A stretch of DNA of 8,375 bases from Scatosoma sp045576335 (GCA_045576335.1 JAZNGH010000024.1:1-8375); one strand, 5' to 3'; shown: positions 1-6,067, counted from the stretch's first letter. Program-made: numbers and translations. The notes: generated from the sequence alone by a model not told the origin.

Positions 1-2332
1 GAATCGTAACTTCCGTCAAGCTGATACAACCTCTAAAAGCTGCACGACCAATCGTGGTCAATCCATTTCCAAAAGTTACGGTTTTCATACGAATACAACC
101 ATAGAAAGCTTCGCCAGCTATTGAAGTAACGCTATCGGGAACAATAACACTCTTAATATTTTCGCAATTATAAAAAGCTGAAGCCGCGATATATTTAACA
201 GGTGTGGGTATGTTTTCCACACGAATATACGAAGGAATTACAATTTCCGTTGAATCACCAATAAAACCCGTAATCGTGACGGCATCATTTTTCGTCGTAT
301 AACTAAATTCAACGTCTAACGTTACATTTGGTAAGTTATTATAAATAGCAGGAACGGAAATTTTTGTAGACACTGTGTGGAAATTCACGGTCACGTAATT
401 AGCGCCGTCAATCGTCATCACATCATTTTCGAGCGTGTAATCGCTAATATCCATAGTTGTATCGTCCGAAATCGTTATCTTTACGGATATCTTGTCCCTT
501 GAAACAGTTTGCCCTGTTAATAGACGTCCACCCGTATACGTCGCGTCGATATCAACAATCGTTTGATACTTACCACATTCGCAATCATTGGTACAATAAC
601 GAATCGTGTCGGCGTCTTGTATTTCCCATTCGCCCCAATTGTGTCCTAATTTGTCCGTCCATTCTTGATAATAACGGTCATCACATTTAGAACAATCGTA
701 TAACGTATAGCCTAATGCTTCGCAAGTAGGGCTTACAACCGTTGGTTCATAATTATGACCTTCGGAATAAACAATTTCTTCTTGCGTTTCGCCGCAAGTG
801 GCACAACTTCTTATATTTAATCCGTCATTTGTGCAAGATACCGTCGTTTCCTCGCGCCAATCACTCCATACGTGGATATGAGGGAGTGTAACTTCTGTTG
901 TTCCCAATCCATTGAATACAATGCAAACATTTTCCGTATAATCGTCTTCATCAATTATAACAAATTCCAATCTACTAACTATACCCTTATCTATAGTGAG
1001 TGCAATGGAAGATATATACCATATTATTTCTTCATCTATAATAGTTATCGTTAAATTAGGGGCTATAAATTTATCCGTTTGATTTACATAAACAAAACTG
1101 CTATATCCGCCTATTATTTCATCCCAAATCATATCTTGTACAACAACGTTACGTACTGAATACGTCATCTCACCTTCTAATGCTATTTTTTTCCATTCTC
1201 CGTCATACAATCTGTAACGATAATCTATATCATATTCTCTTGCGCAATAAATTTCTTCATTACCGTAATCGTCAATTGCAACACCATGCATTTTTGTTCC
1301 GTCGAAATAATAAATAACCTCTGTTGTGTAATCGTCGCCAATGGACAATAACTTTGCGGTTATATTGTTGGAAACAAATAATGTATCAAAAGCTCTATTC
1401 CAATCCTCACGCGAAATAGGATAGGAAAATGTTTCTATCTTCGTTTGTGGACAAAACAGACACGTATAGGTCAACTCCCCGTCAGCAACAGCACTTGCAT
1501 TCGCCGTCACTTCACCATCGTTCCAAGAATGACCATTGCTCTCAATGTTATCTATTTTTGTGTTTTTATATTCTTTACCGTCTATTACTATTGTTGCGGT
1601 GTATGTTTTTACGCCCATTTCCGTACAGGTAGCCGCTGTGGTAATTTCGTCCGTAATATTTGCATTAATTTGTCTTGTATGCGCGTTCTCCGTAATGCAA
1701 GACACTGTTGCCATTGCGGATTCATAGCCGTTCCAAGTCCATATAATATTTTCCGTATCATAGTTGTGACCATTCGCGGAAATTTCTTTTTGCGCAACTA
1801 AAATCTCTTTACATACAGAGCAATGAGAGCCTTCGGTTAAGCCCGATTTTTCACAAGTAGCCACAACCGCTGCATCGGTAACTTCGGTATGCCCGAAAGC
1901 TAAAAGCGTTTCATCTTTCGTTGAGGTATATATAATATCGTCAATTTTTACAGTAGCCGTGTAGGTCTTTACACCTGTTTCCGTACACGTAGCAACTGTA
2001 GTAATTTCGTCCGTAATGTTTGCGTTAATTTGTCTTGTATGGGTGCTATCTGTAATACAGGACAAGGTTGCCGTTGCCGATTCGTAACCGTTCCAAGCCC
2101 ATACGATATTTCCCATATCGTATAAATGTTCACCTATATCAAGAAAATCCGTTTGGATTTCTTCGCACTTAGAACATTTACGTTGCTTTGTTCCTTGCGA
2201 CATACAAGTCGAATGAGCGGACACTGACCACTCACCCCATTCGTGTTCACATTCACCGCAAGCGGACAAACCGCACACGCATATAAGCATAGCGGTAAGA
2301 GTGAGAATAAGAGTTAAAAATCTTTTCTTCAT
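1..2332 (-). CDS. BspA-like Cys-rich surface lipoprotein (partial, C-terminus beyond window)
   Basis: This is an open frame of 777 codons with no stop before the left edge. The start is ATG at 2332 behind GGGGAGG with a short 4-nt gap. Residues 1-25 form a lipoprotein signal: MKKR, a hydrophobic stretch, then lipobox LSAC with Cys25 as the expected lipidated residue, so it should sit on the outer membrane face. Four modules of the form C-x9/10-C-x2-C follow, ending at CSKC 53-56, CSVC 171-174, CATC 510-513 and CSKC 547-550, often beside H-x-W-x-x-W motifs (HEWGEW, HVWSDW, HNWGEW). Residues 69-148 are repeated at 189-268. Residues about 310-480 form a beta-rich domain I cannot name. Residues about 590-680 look Ig-like. 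From about 687 onward there are BspA/LRR_5-type repeats (SAFYNC, EAFYGC, AAFRGC). The family is common in gut Clostridia and often linked to adhesion, but the ligand here is unknown. It is probably a host gene and not element cargo. Confidence 0.88.
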   Translation of the reverse strand, partial: MKKRFLTLILTLTAMLICVCGLSACGECEHEWGEWSVSAHSTCMSQGTKQRKCSKCEEIQTDFLDIGEHLYDMGNIVWAWNGYESATATLSCITDSTHTRQINANITDEITTVATCTETGVKTYTATVKIDDIIYTSTKDETLLAFGHTEVTDAAVVATCEKSGLTEGSHCSVCKEILVAQKEISANGHNYDTENIIWTWNGYESAMATVSCITENAHTRQINANITDEITTAATCTEMGVKTYTATIVIDGKEYKNTKIDNIESNGHSWNDGEVTANASAVADGELTYTCLFCPQTKIETFSYPISREDWNRAFDTLFVSNNITAKLLSIGDDYTTEVIYYFDGTKMHGVAIDDYGNEEIYCAREYDIDYRYRLYDGEWKKIALEGEMTYSVRNVVVQDMIWDEIIGGYSSFVYVNQTDKFIAPNLTITIIDEEIIWYISSIALTIDKGIVSRLEFVIIDEDDYTENVCIVFNGLGTTEVTLPHIHVWSDWREETTVSCTNDGLNIRSCATCGETQEEIVYSEGHNYEPTVVSPTCEALGYTLYDCSKCDDRYYQEWTDKLGHNWGEWEIQDADTIRYCTNDCECGKYQTIVDIDATYTGGRLLTGQTVSRDKISVKITISDDTTMDISDYTLENDVMTIDGANYVTVNFHTVSTKISVPAIYNNLPNVTLDVEFSYTTKNDAVTITGFIGDSTEIVIPSYIRVENIPTPVKYIAASAFYNCENIKSVIVPDSVTSIAGEAFYGCIRMKTVTFGNGLTTIGRAAFRGCISLTEVTI
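1529..1768 (-). repeat. Second copy of an internal 120-codon-spaced repeat in the lipoprotein gene
   Basis: It encodes residues 189-268, which match residues 69-148 at exactly 120 residues offset. Shared strings include WNGYESA, HTRQINANITDEITT and GVKTYTAT. The DNA is also still similar, with scattered synonymous changes, so the duplication is an intragenic tandem event of moderate age. Confidence 0.85.
1889..2128 (-). repeat. First copy of the internal lipoprotein repeat
   Basis: It encodes residues 69-148. The match to the other copy is 360 nt away at DNA level. The unit ends in a Gly-His pair before the next Cys-rich segment, so the repeating block is this beta-type module plus one C-x-C-x2-C module. 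Confidence 0.85.
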
Positions 2333-2479
2333 AGGACCTCCCCAATGATAAATGAATTTTTTGTTTTTACTTTTATCATAGATTATTTTAATCCGTGTAG
2401 AAAATATATAAAAACTTCATAGAATTTTTATTATAAAGTAATTCTCGCCATTTATTTTTGCTTGCGAATATAAATATAC

Positions 2480-2508
2480 TTGACTTTTTCACATGAAAAT
2501 ACTAAAAT
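2480..2508 (+). promoter_or_regulatory. Promoter-like TTGACT-17-TAAAAT facing the integrase 3' end
   Basis: TTGACT at 2480-2485, a 17-nt spacer, then TAAAAT at 2503-2508. No plus-strand gene follows. The predicted transcript would start near 2515 and meet the 2538-2568 hairpin. In AT-rich DNA this may be a chance match. Confidence 0.3.
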
Positions 2509-2537
2509 AATTACATAGATTAAAATATTCTATGTAG

Positions 2538-2568
2538 AAAAGTGGCGAGCACGAAACTCGCCACTTTT
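2538..2568 (-). terminator. Terminator of the integrase gene
   Basis: A perfect 12-bp stem (AAAAGTGGCGAG with CTCGCCACTTTT) has a 7-nt loop and starts 7 nt past the integrase stop. On the minus strand the stem ends in TTTTCT. Read the other way it is followed by a T-rich run, so it could act in both directions. Confidence 0.75.
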
Positions 2569-2575
2569 ACCATTT

Positions 2576-3487
2576 TTAGAATAATAATTTGCCAACGCGG
2601 TTCATCATTTCCGTTTTGTGTTCGAGCATAGAGTGCGCGTAGCGTTTTAAAGTTATCGTAGGATTTTTATGTCCTAAAATTTCCGATAGCGTTTTAATAT
2701 CCATTCCGCACTCTAAAGCGCGCGTTGCAAACGTATGACGAAGAGAGTGAAAGCCTTTATGTGGCAGTTTGAGCCGTTTCAAAAGAAGTTCAAAACTCTT
2801 TTGATAAGAGCGAACCTGCGCACCATGTACGCGTTCTCCACAAACAACGTAATTTCCGCTTGAAGATTTTTTGTATTCTCTTAATCGCGAAAGCAGTTGC
2901 TTGGGTAAAGGAATAATACGTTCTGAAAAGTCCGTTTTTGGCGTGTCTATAACCTTAACGTATGTACCGTTTTCCCAACTATCGTGACAAGATTTAGAAA
3001 CGGTTATAATGCCTTTTTGTAAATCAAAGTCGTCCCAAGTAAGAGATAGAAGTTCTCCAATACGCAAGCCCGTGTAAAGACAAAGCACTACGCCGAACAA
3101 TTTGTTTTTCTTTTTTTCAAAGATAAATTGCTCGATTTTTCGTTGTTCTTCTTTAGAAAAGCAATCTACTTGCTTTTCACGCTGTTTAGGGCGCACGATA
3201 GCCATTGTAAACTCTTTGTCCGTTACGCCAAGTAATACTGCTCGACGCAAAGAAGATTTAAGCACGGATATAATACCGTTTACTGTGTTTGCGGATAAGC
3301 CTTTTCCCGATAAATCCACGGTAAAGCGTTGCAAAACGGTTGCCGTTAAATCGTTAAGTTCAAACTCTCCGAGCGCGGGGAGTATATGTAGTTCTATTTG
3401 CCTTTGATACTTTTTGTACGTTCTTATTTTCGTAGTGGGCTTGACGTACAAAGCAAGCCACTCGTTTAACCAATTTTTATATTTCAA
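2576..3487 (-). CDS. int: Tyrosine recombinase (integrase) of the mobile element
   Basis: A 303-residue site-specific recombinase that would integrate and excise the element. Residues about 1-95 form the SAM-like core-binding domain (W6, a TYKKYQRQIE segment, then the ANTVNGIISVLKSSLRRA helix). Residues about 105-300 form the catalytic domain. The full catalytic set is visible: Arg142 in TGLRIGE, Lys184 in the TPKTDFSER turn, His247 and Arg250 in HSLRHTF, His273 in LGHKN, and nucleophile Tyr283 in RYAHS. The start is TTG, chosen because it lies 7 nt after GGAGG and no ATG upstream is better. Length is somewhat short for the Tn916-type integrase group, mainly in the N-terminal arm-binding region. 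It is the last gene of the minus-strand set but appears to have its own promoter at 3555-3583. Confidence 0.95.
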   Translation of the reverse strand: MKYKNWLNEWLALYVKPTTKIRTYKKYQRQIELHILPALGEFELNDLTATVLQRFTVDLSGKGLSANTVNGIISVLKSSLRRAVLLGVTDKEFTMAIVRPKQREKQVDCFSKEEQRKIEQFIFEKKKNKLFGVVLCLYTGLRIGELLSLTWDDFDLQKGIITVSKSCHDSWENGTYVKVIDTPKTDFSERIIPLPKQLLSRLREYKKSSSGNYVVCGERVHGAQVRSYQKSFELLLKRLKLPHKGFHSLRHTFATRALECGMDIKTLSEILGHKNPTITLKRYAHSMLEHKTEMMNRVGKLLF

Positions 3488-3510
3488 TAGTTTACCTCCG
3501 TTTGTGTTTT

Positions 3511-3535
3511 GCCGTCCCCGTTATAGGGGAACGGC
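3511..3535 (-). promoter_or_regulatory. Stem-loop in the integrase mRNA leader
   Basis: GCCGT/ACGGC plus CCCC/GGGG pair with one bulged A around a 6-nt loop. On the minus strand it lies just upstream of the integrase GGAGG and has no following T run, so it looks more like a translation or stability element than a terminator. Confidence 0.45.
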
Positions 3536-3548
3536 TTAATTATTTTTA

Positions 3549-3583
3549 ACCGTTTTTTTATTTCGGGATACGAAAACGGTCAA
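3549..3583 (-). promoter_or_regulatory. Candidate integrase promoter overlapped by an inverted repeat
   Basis: On the minus strand TTGACC (3583-3578) and TAAAAA (3560-3555) are separated by 17 nt, with a start expected near 3548. The perfect 8-bp inverted repeat AAAACGGT (3573-3580) and ACCGTTTT (3549-3556) covers parts of both boxes, as an operator would. An additional CCGCCG/CGGCGG pair (3591-3596 and 3632-3637) lies upstream. Confidence 0.45.
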
Positions 3584-3651
3584 AACCCGTCCGCCGTTCC
3601 TATTTACATTTTACTATTTTTTTACCTTAATCGGCGGTTATCTCTATGTAA

Positions 3652-3837
3652 TCAACGAGATTCTTTATTTTGTTTTTTATTCAGTTGTGATTTTTGCCTT
3701 TCGGCTTGCCATTCTTCAAATTCGCGCTTGCCTTCTTCGCTTTCAAATAACTTTTGTATTGCAGGCAACAACGCCCTTGCAAGCGAATCGATTTCAAAGT
3801 CAGGTATTCTCGTGTTGTTCTTACGCTTTCTTGCCAT
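3652..3837 (-). CDS. Small charged protein of the mobilization operon, unknown function
   Basis: 61 residues starting MARKRKNN, with a basic N-terminus, a central amphipathic stretch (DFEIDSLARALLPAIQKLFES) and a very charged tail (Glu-rich, then Lys/Gln-rich). No signal peptide or membrane segment is present. An in-frame TAA directly precedes the ATG, so no earlier start is possible. The nearest GGAGG is 16 nt upstream, further than usual, and overlaps the stop region of the preceding gene, which suggests translational coupling. I recall similar short proteins in Clostridia mobile elements but cannot name a family. The conserved position between mobilization genes and integrase suggests a role in the element, for example a recombination directionality or DNA-binding helper; that is a guess. 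Confidence 0.7.
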   Translation of the reverse strand: MARKRKNNTRIPDFEIDSLARALLPAIQKLFESEEGKREFEEWQAERQKSQLNKKQNKESR

Positions 3838-3858
3838 TTAGTCGATAAATTTTCCTCC

Positions 3859-4407
3859 TTAGCTTTTATTTAATAACAATATCAAGATGATATTTTGCAC
3901 GAGCAAGAGAATAGGTGTAATCCAAAACATAAACTTGCGGAAACCGCCTTCCACGCACATATCTGCACGTTGTTTCTCAATTTCCTTTGCCGTCACTTTG
4001 AGTTCCTTTTTAATCTCTTGCGTCGTTTCGTCAACGGCTTTTCTCGCATACTCTTTCATATCATTTACTGAACGAGTAATCTCGCTTTTTATCGTTTGAC
4101 TTATTTCCGCTTTGAATTGTCTTTCGTCCTGCAATATCTTCCGTAGTTCTCTCGTCTGATTGTCCGCGTGAAATATCAGTTCGTTCGCGCAATTCTCGCA
4201 TTCTTTCCTTACGGCGTTCACTTTCTCCGTCAAGTCCGCGACGAGCATATTTTGCCGTTTCATCAAGTTCGCACAATTCTCGTTCGATATCGCCAACGCT
4301 TCTTTGAGCAGGGCGTTGTCCGTTTCTTCTTTCCGTACCACGTTCCGAGCCTGCAACTGCTCCAACGGTGTTGCCGCTTGTCCCGTGTCCGTTCTTGTCA
4401 ATGACAT
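3859..4407 (-). CDS. MobB-like coiled-coil protein with C-terminal membrane anchor, gene overlapping relaxase
   Basis: 182 residues. Residues about 15-150 are a long charged helix suited to a coiled coil (repeated Glu/Lys with hydrophobics spaced as heptads, e.g. AVDETTQEIKKELKV). Residues about 159-179 form one transmembrane segment (FWITPILLLV onward), leaving a 3-residue tail, so most of the protein would face the cytoplasm. The start ATG has a strong GGAGG at 4414-4418 with 6-nt spacing, lying inside the relaxase gene. The first 116 or so codons overlap the relaxase gene in another frame. Nested, membrane-associated mobB/mbeB-type genes are known in ColE1-like and R1162-like plasmids, where they help the relaxosome reach the transfer channel. 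By layout this protein is an analogue, but I see no sequence proof of homology. Confidence 0.82.
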   Translation of the reverse strand: MSLTRTDTGQAATPLEQLQARNVVRKEETDNALLKEALAISNENCANLMKRQNMLVADLTEKVNAVRKECENCANELIFHADNQTRELRKILQDERQFKAEISQTIKSEITRSVNDMKEYARKAVDETTQEIKKELKVTAKEIEKQRADMCVEGGFRKFMFWITPILLLVQNIILILLLNKS

Positions 4408-5131
4408 TTAATACCTCCGTTTTTGTATAATTTTCTCCGAGCTTTGCCCCTCGAATGGGCTTTTTCTTCTTCGGGTGTAAATAGGAATATTCTGTCTTGC
4501 TCCTTGTAATCGTTATACCGTAAAGGGCAAGATGTGAAATAAATTCTTCTTCCGTAGTCGTTTGTTGTTTCGCTTCTTCGATAACTTCCCGTAATTCTTC
4601 TTTCCAACTTGTATCGCCTTTCAAAATAATATGCTTTTCTTCGGCTGTCCGTTTGTGCTCTGCTTTCTTACGAAAATCGATCTCCGAAAAGCCCATTTCC
4701 ACTCCTAAACGGTTTGTTTCGTCTTTCATATCCGTATAATCTTTCCGTGTTATCCGCAATTTCTTTCCCGTAATGAGGCGGACGGCGTTCACGATAATAT
4801 GACTATGTACCGTTTTTGTATCCGTATGGGTGGCGATTACACATTCACAATCGGGGAATAATCTTGCCGTCAATTCTTCGGCGTATAAATGTGCTTCTTG
4901 GGGGTATACTTTGTCTTTCCGGTCGCACGAAAGTTTGAAATGATAATATTTCCTTTCATCATATTTCTCGCCTTTGTTAAAGCGTCGCATTGTTTCCGTA
5001 AACTGCTTTGCATAATCTTCATCTACAAAAAGGTTTTGCACGGAAACGTATTCCGCCTTTTGAGGATTTGTAATATAAGCCATAACCTTTTGCGGTGTGC
5101 TTTTGCTCGATTGACATTTGAGTAGCGGCAT
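4061..5131 (-). CDS. mobA: MOB_P-type relaxase (MobA-like)
   Basis: 356 residues. The family nicks one strand at oriT through a tyrosine and leads the strand into the recipient. Motif I is in the N-terminus with the likely nucleophile Tyr19 (VMAYITNP). The metal-binding histidine motif is clear as ATHTDTKTVHSHIIVN, with His102, His109 and His111. A relaxase domain fills about residues 1-240. The remaining 115 residues are a low-complexity tail rich in Arg, Glu and Gly, and exactly this part overlaps the downstream coiled-coil gene. ATG at 5131 overlaps the last base of the mobC stop (TAATG), so translation is probably coupled. GGAGG lies just upstream. The protein is shorter than many Gram-positive relaxases and lacks a recognisable extra C-terminal domain. 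Confidence 0.93.
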   Translation of the reverse strand: MPLLKCQSSKSTPQKVMAYITNPQKAEYVSVQNLFVDEDYAKQFTETMRRFNKGEKYDERKYYHFKLSCDRKDKVYPQEAHLYAEELTARLFPDCECVIATHTDTKTVHSHIIVNAVRLITGKKLRITRKDYTDMKDETNRLGVEMGFSEIDFRKKAEHKRTAEEKHIILKGDTSWKEELREVIEEAKQQTTTEEEFISHLALYGITITRSKTEYSYLHPKKKKPIRGAKLGENYTKTEVLNVIDKNGHGTSGNTVGAVAGSERGTERRNGQRPAQRSVGDIERELCELDETAKYARRGLDGESERRKERMRELRERTDISRGQSDERTTEDIAGRKTIQSGNKSNDKKRDYSFSK

Positions 5132-5463
5132 TATCCACCTCCGAGAGAATTGGACAATTTTCTATACGCCTTTTTACATTCGTCCGCCACTTGTAATAAT
5201 TCCCGTTCGGTGGTATACCCAAAGTAATTATTTTTTACGGCTTGGTTTAGGTTATTTCCGTGTCGCTTGAGTTCGGTCAACATCTCGTTCCCGTTTTCAA
5301 TACACACGATAGGTTTGTCCGATAAAGCACGAATCAGATAATCCGTTCTGCTTTGTCCGCTTGCTTTAACCTTGCGGTCAATAAGTTCTTTTTCCTCTTC
5401 CGATACTCTGAAAGAATAGGAATACGGACGATTTCGTTTTACTTGTTTCTCTCTTTGTTCTAT
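5131..5463 (-). CDS. mobC: MobC-like relaxosome accessory protein, apparent ATA start
   Basis: 110 residues if started at ATA 5463. Residues about 12-48 look like a ribbon-helix-helix DNA-binding fold (RPYSYSFRVSEEEKELI, then a helix ending DYLIRAL). Residues about 62-105 match the bacterial mobilization protein MobC pattern, including HGNNLNQAV. Such proteins bind oriT and help the relaxase open and nick DNA. The stop overlaps the relaxase ATG by one base. There is no ATG, GTG or TTG in frame before codon 53, and a TGA closes the frame 36 nt upstream of the proposed start. GGGAGG lies 8 nt before ATA. The ATG that overlaps this ribosome site is out of frame and gives only a short unrelated peptide. 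Either ATA is used as a rare start or an ATG has mutated. Confidence 0.85.
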   Translation of the reverse strand: MEQREKQVKRNRPYSYSFRVSEEEKELIDRKVKASGQSRTDYLIRALSDKPIVCIENGNEMLTELKRHGNNLNQAVKNNYFGYTTERELLQVADECKKAYRKLSNSLGGG

Positions 5464-5472
5464 AAATTTTTC
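5464..5472 (-). promoter_or_regulatory. Optimal ribosome site before the ATA start of mobC
   Basis: This is the 8-nt gap just upstream of ATA; on the minus strand GGGAGG precedes it (about 5472-5477). Nearly the same GGAGGAAAATTTAT string occurs before the 61-residue gene. The spacing is what decides the non-standard start. Confidence 0.6.
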
Positions 5473-5509
5473 CTCCCATAATAAATTTTTCCGTAATCAA
5501 AAAGGGGTA

Positions 5510-5572
5510 TTAGGGGAAAACATTTCCCCTAACGAGGACGAACGAAGTTCGGGCAAGTGGCGAGCCACTTGC
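5510..5572. other. oriT: Candidate origin of transfer (oriT): three adjacent inverted repeats
   Basis: Just upstream of mobC lie three hairpins in a row: TTAGGGGAAA/TTTCCCCTAA (5510-5519, 5523-5532, 3-nt loop), CGAAC/GTTCG (5539-5543, 5547-5551) and GCAAGTGG/CCACTTGC (5553-5560, 5565-5572, loop CGAG). Unique sequence follows (GCGTACCTCGCTATCC). Relaxase oriTs usually sit next to mobC/mobA and carry inverted repeats a few bases from the nick, so this is the best place. I cannot assign the exact nick. Confidence 0.55.
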
Positions 5573-5671
5573 GTACCTCGCTATCCGAAAAGTGCTTATA
5601 CCACACCTGTCTGAATAAAGCGGAACAGCCCCCCGATCACGGCTTGTGTATTGTGCCTTTAAGCCAACGTT

Positions 5672-5704
5672 TTAAGTCTGTCGGCAGGACTTTGAGTAAA
5701 CCAT
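5672..5704 (-). CDS. Possible 10-codon leader peptide upstream of mob operon
   Basis: On the minus strand ATG 5704 follows GGAGG (5713-5717) at an ideal 8 nt and runs for ten codons, MVYSKSCRQT, to TAA. The strong ribosome site with no long frame behind it suggests a leader peptide or a decayed gene. The neighbouring frame reads KVLPTDLKRWLKG before a stop, which could be a frameshifted remnant. It would lie about 200 nt ahead of mobC. Confidence 0.3.
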   Translation of the reverse strand: MVYSKSCRQT

Positions 5705-5732
5705 TTTTACCACCTCCGCAAATTGTTTTTTA

Positions 5733-5761
5733 TATAAACTTCCAGCCGTTGCGTGTTGCAA
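5733..5761 (-). promoter_or_regulatory. Candidate promoter of the mobilization operon
   Basis: On the minus strand TTGCAA (5761-5756), 17-nt spacer, TTTATA (5738-5733). The start would be near 5726, about 10 nt before the GGAGG of the mini-ORF. The -35 overlaps the CGTTGC/GCAACG hairpin, a possible regulator site. The boxes are only moderate. Confidence 0.35.
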
Positions 5762-5874
5762 CGCGCGAGAAGGTTTACTGCCACAAGGATAACAATCCCT
5801 TACCTAATAGAGAAAAAACAAGCACGATACAAGCCCCTTTTTCAAAAATAATTTCAAAATTTTTCTAAAAATCC

Positions 5875-5903
5875 TTGACTTGTTCGCATATAAATGATAT
5901 AAT
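5875..5903 (+). promoter_or_regulatory. Strong sigma-A promoter of the tandem-HTH regulator
   Basis: TTGACT (5875-5880), 17-nt spacer, perfect TATAAT (5898-5903). The start should be near 5910, inside the first operator-like repeat, which suggests autoregulation. The leader to the ATG at 6118 is about 208 nt, long for a bacterial regulator. Confidence 0.8.
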
Positions 5904-5920
5904 TATCTTGATAATGAACA
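5904..5920 (+). repeat. Operator-like repeat 1
   Basis: TATCTTGATAATGAACA: TATC-N2-GATA dyad plus N-TGAACA. It begins immediately after the -10 box, so a bound protein would block transcription initiation. Confidence 0.65.
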
Positions 5921-5977
5921 AATCATTCTAAAAAAGAAAGTCTTTCAAAAGACTGTAATTTTATAGAGCTGTCATCT

Positions 5978-5994
5978 TATCACGATATTGAACA
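5978..5994 (+). repeat. Operator-like repeat 2
   Basis: TATCACGATATTGAACA, 74 bp after repeat 1. It differs from repeat 3 at one position. Confidence 0.7.
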
Positions 5995-6050
5995 AAGAGT
6001 GTCGAAAAATAAAGCCTTCTTCGGCTTGTTCACTCTATACCGCTCTATTA

Positions 6051-6067
6051 TATCACGATACTGAACA
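6051..6067 (+). repeat. Operator-like repeat 3
   Basis: TATCACGATACTGAACA, 73 bp after repeat 2 and 51 nt before the regulator ATG. Confidence 0.7.

Larger units (their letters stand above)
2333..2575. other. AT-rich intergenic region between lipoprotein gene and integrase
   Basis: This is a 243-nt, very AT-rich gap with no gene. On the minus strand a TATAAT at 2430-2435 could be the -10 of the lipoprotein promoter, but I find no good -35 at the right distance. It also contains a plus-strand promoter-like sequence, an 8-bp inverted repeat (TACATAGA 2512-2519 with TCTATGTA 2529-2536) and the integrase terminator. The left end of the mobile element should fall here, next to the integrase 3' end. 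Confidence 0.5.
5573..5868. other. Non-coding spacer between oriT candidate and regulator promoter
   Basis: About 300 nt with no convincing gene. It holds a possible minus-strand promoter and mini-ORF (described separately) and a 6-bp hairpin CGTTGC/GCAACG at 5747-5763. A plus-strand frame crosses the whole stretch but starts at GTG inside an oriT hairpin with no ribosome site, so it is treated as chance. The unusually organised sequence at 5573-5640, next to the hairpins, may be part of the functional oriT. Confidence 0.4.

Noticed and set aside
1429..1801. Plus-strand open frames of 60-120 codons opposite the lipoprotein gene
   Set aside because: They lie antisense to a clear long coding frame and lack ribosome sites; their cysteine- and phenylalanine-rich products are typical of antisense frames.
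3608..3621. ATTTTACTATTTTT shared with 7168-7181 as a possible att direct repeat
   Set aside because: It is AT-only apart from one C; at 7168 it is explained by the tRNA promoter, and 3608 is internal to the element between two of its genes.
5446..5475. ATG overlapping the mobC ribosome site as an alternative start
   Set aside because: It is out of the MobC frame and stops after a few dozen codons with no family resemblance.
5557..5868. 103-codon plus-strand open frame across the oriT-side spacer
   Set aside because: It starts at GTG within a hairpin, has no ribosome site, its composition is unlike a folded protein, and it overlaps the oriT candidate and minus-strand signals.
5904..6067. 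The three repeats as replication iterons or a CRISPR array
   Set aside because: There are only three copies, the spacers are not repeat-bounded units with cas genes, and no replication protein is encoded; an operator role fits better.
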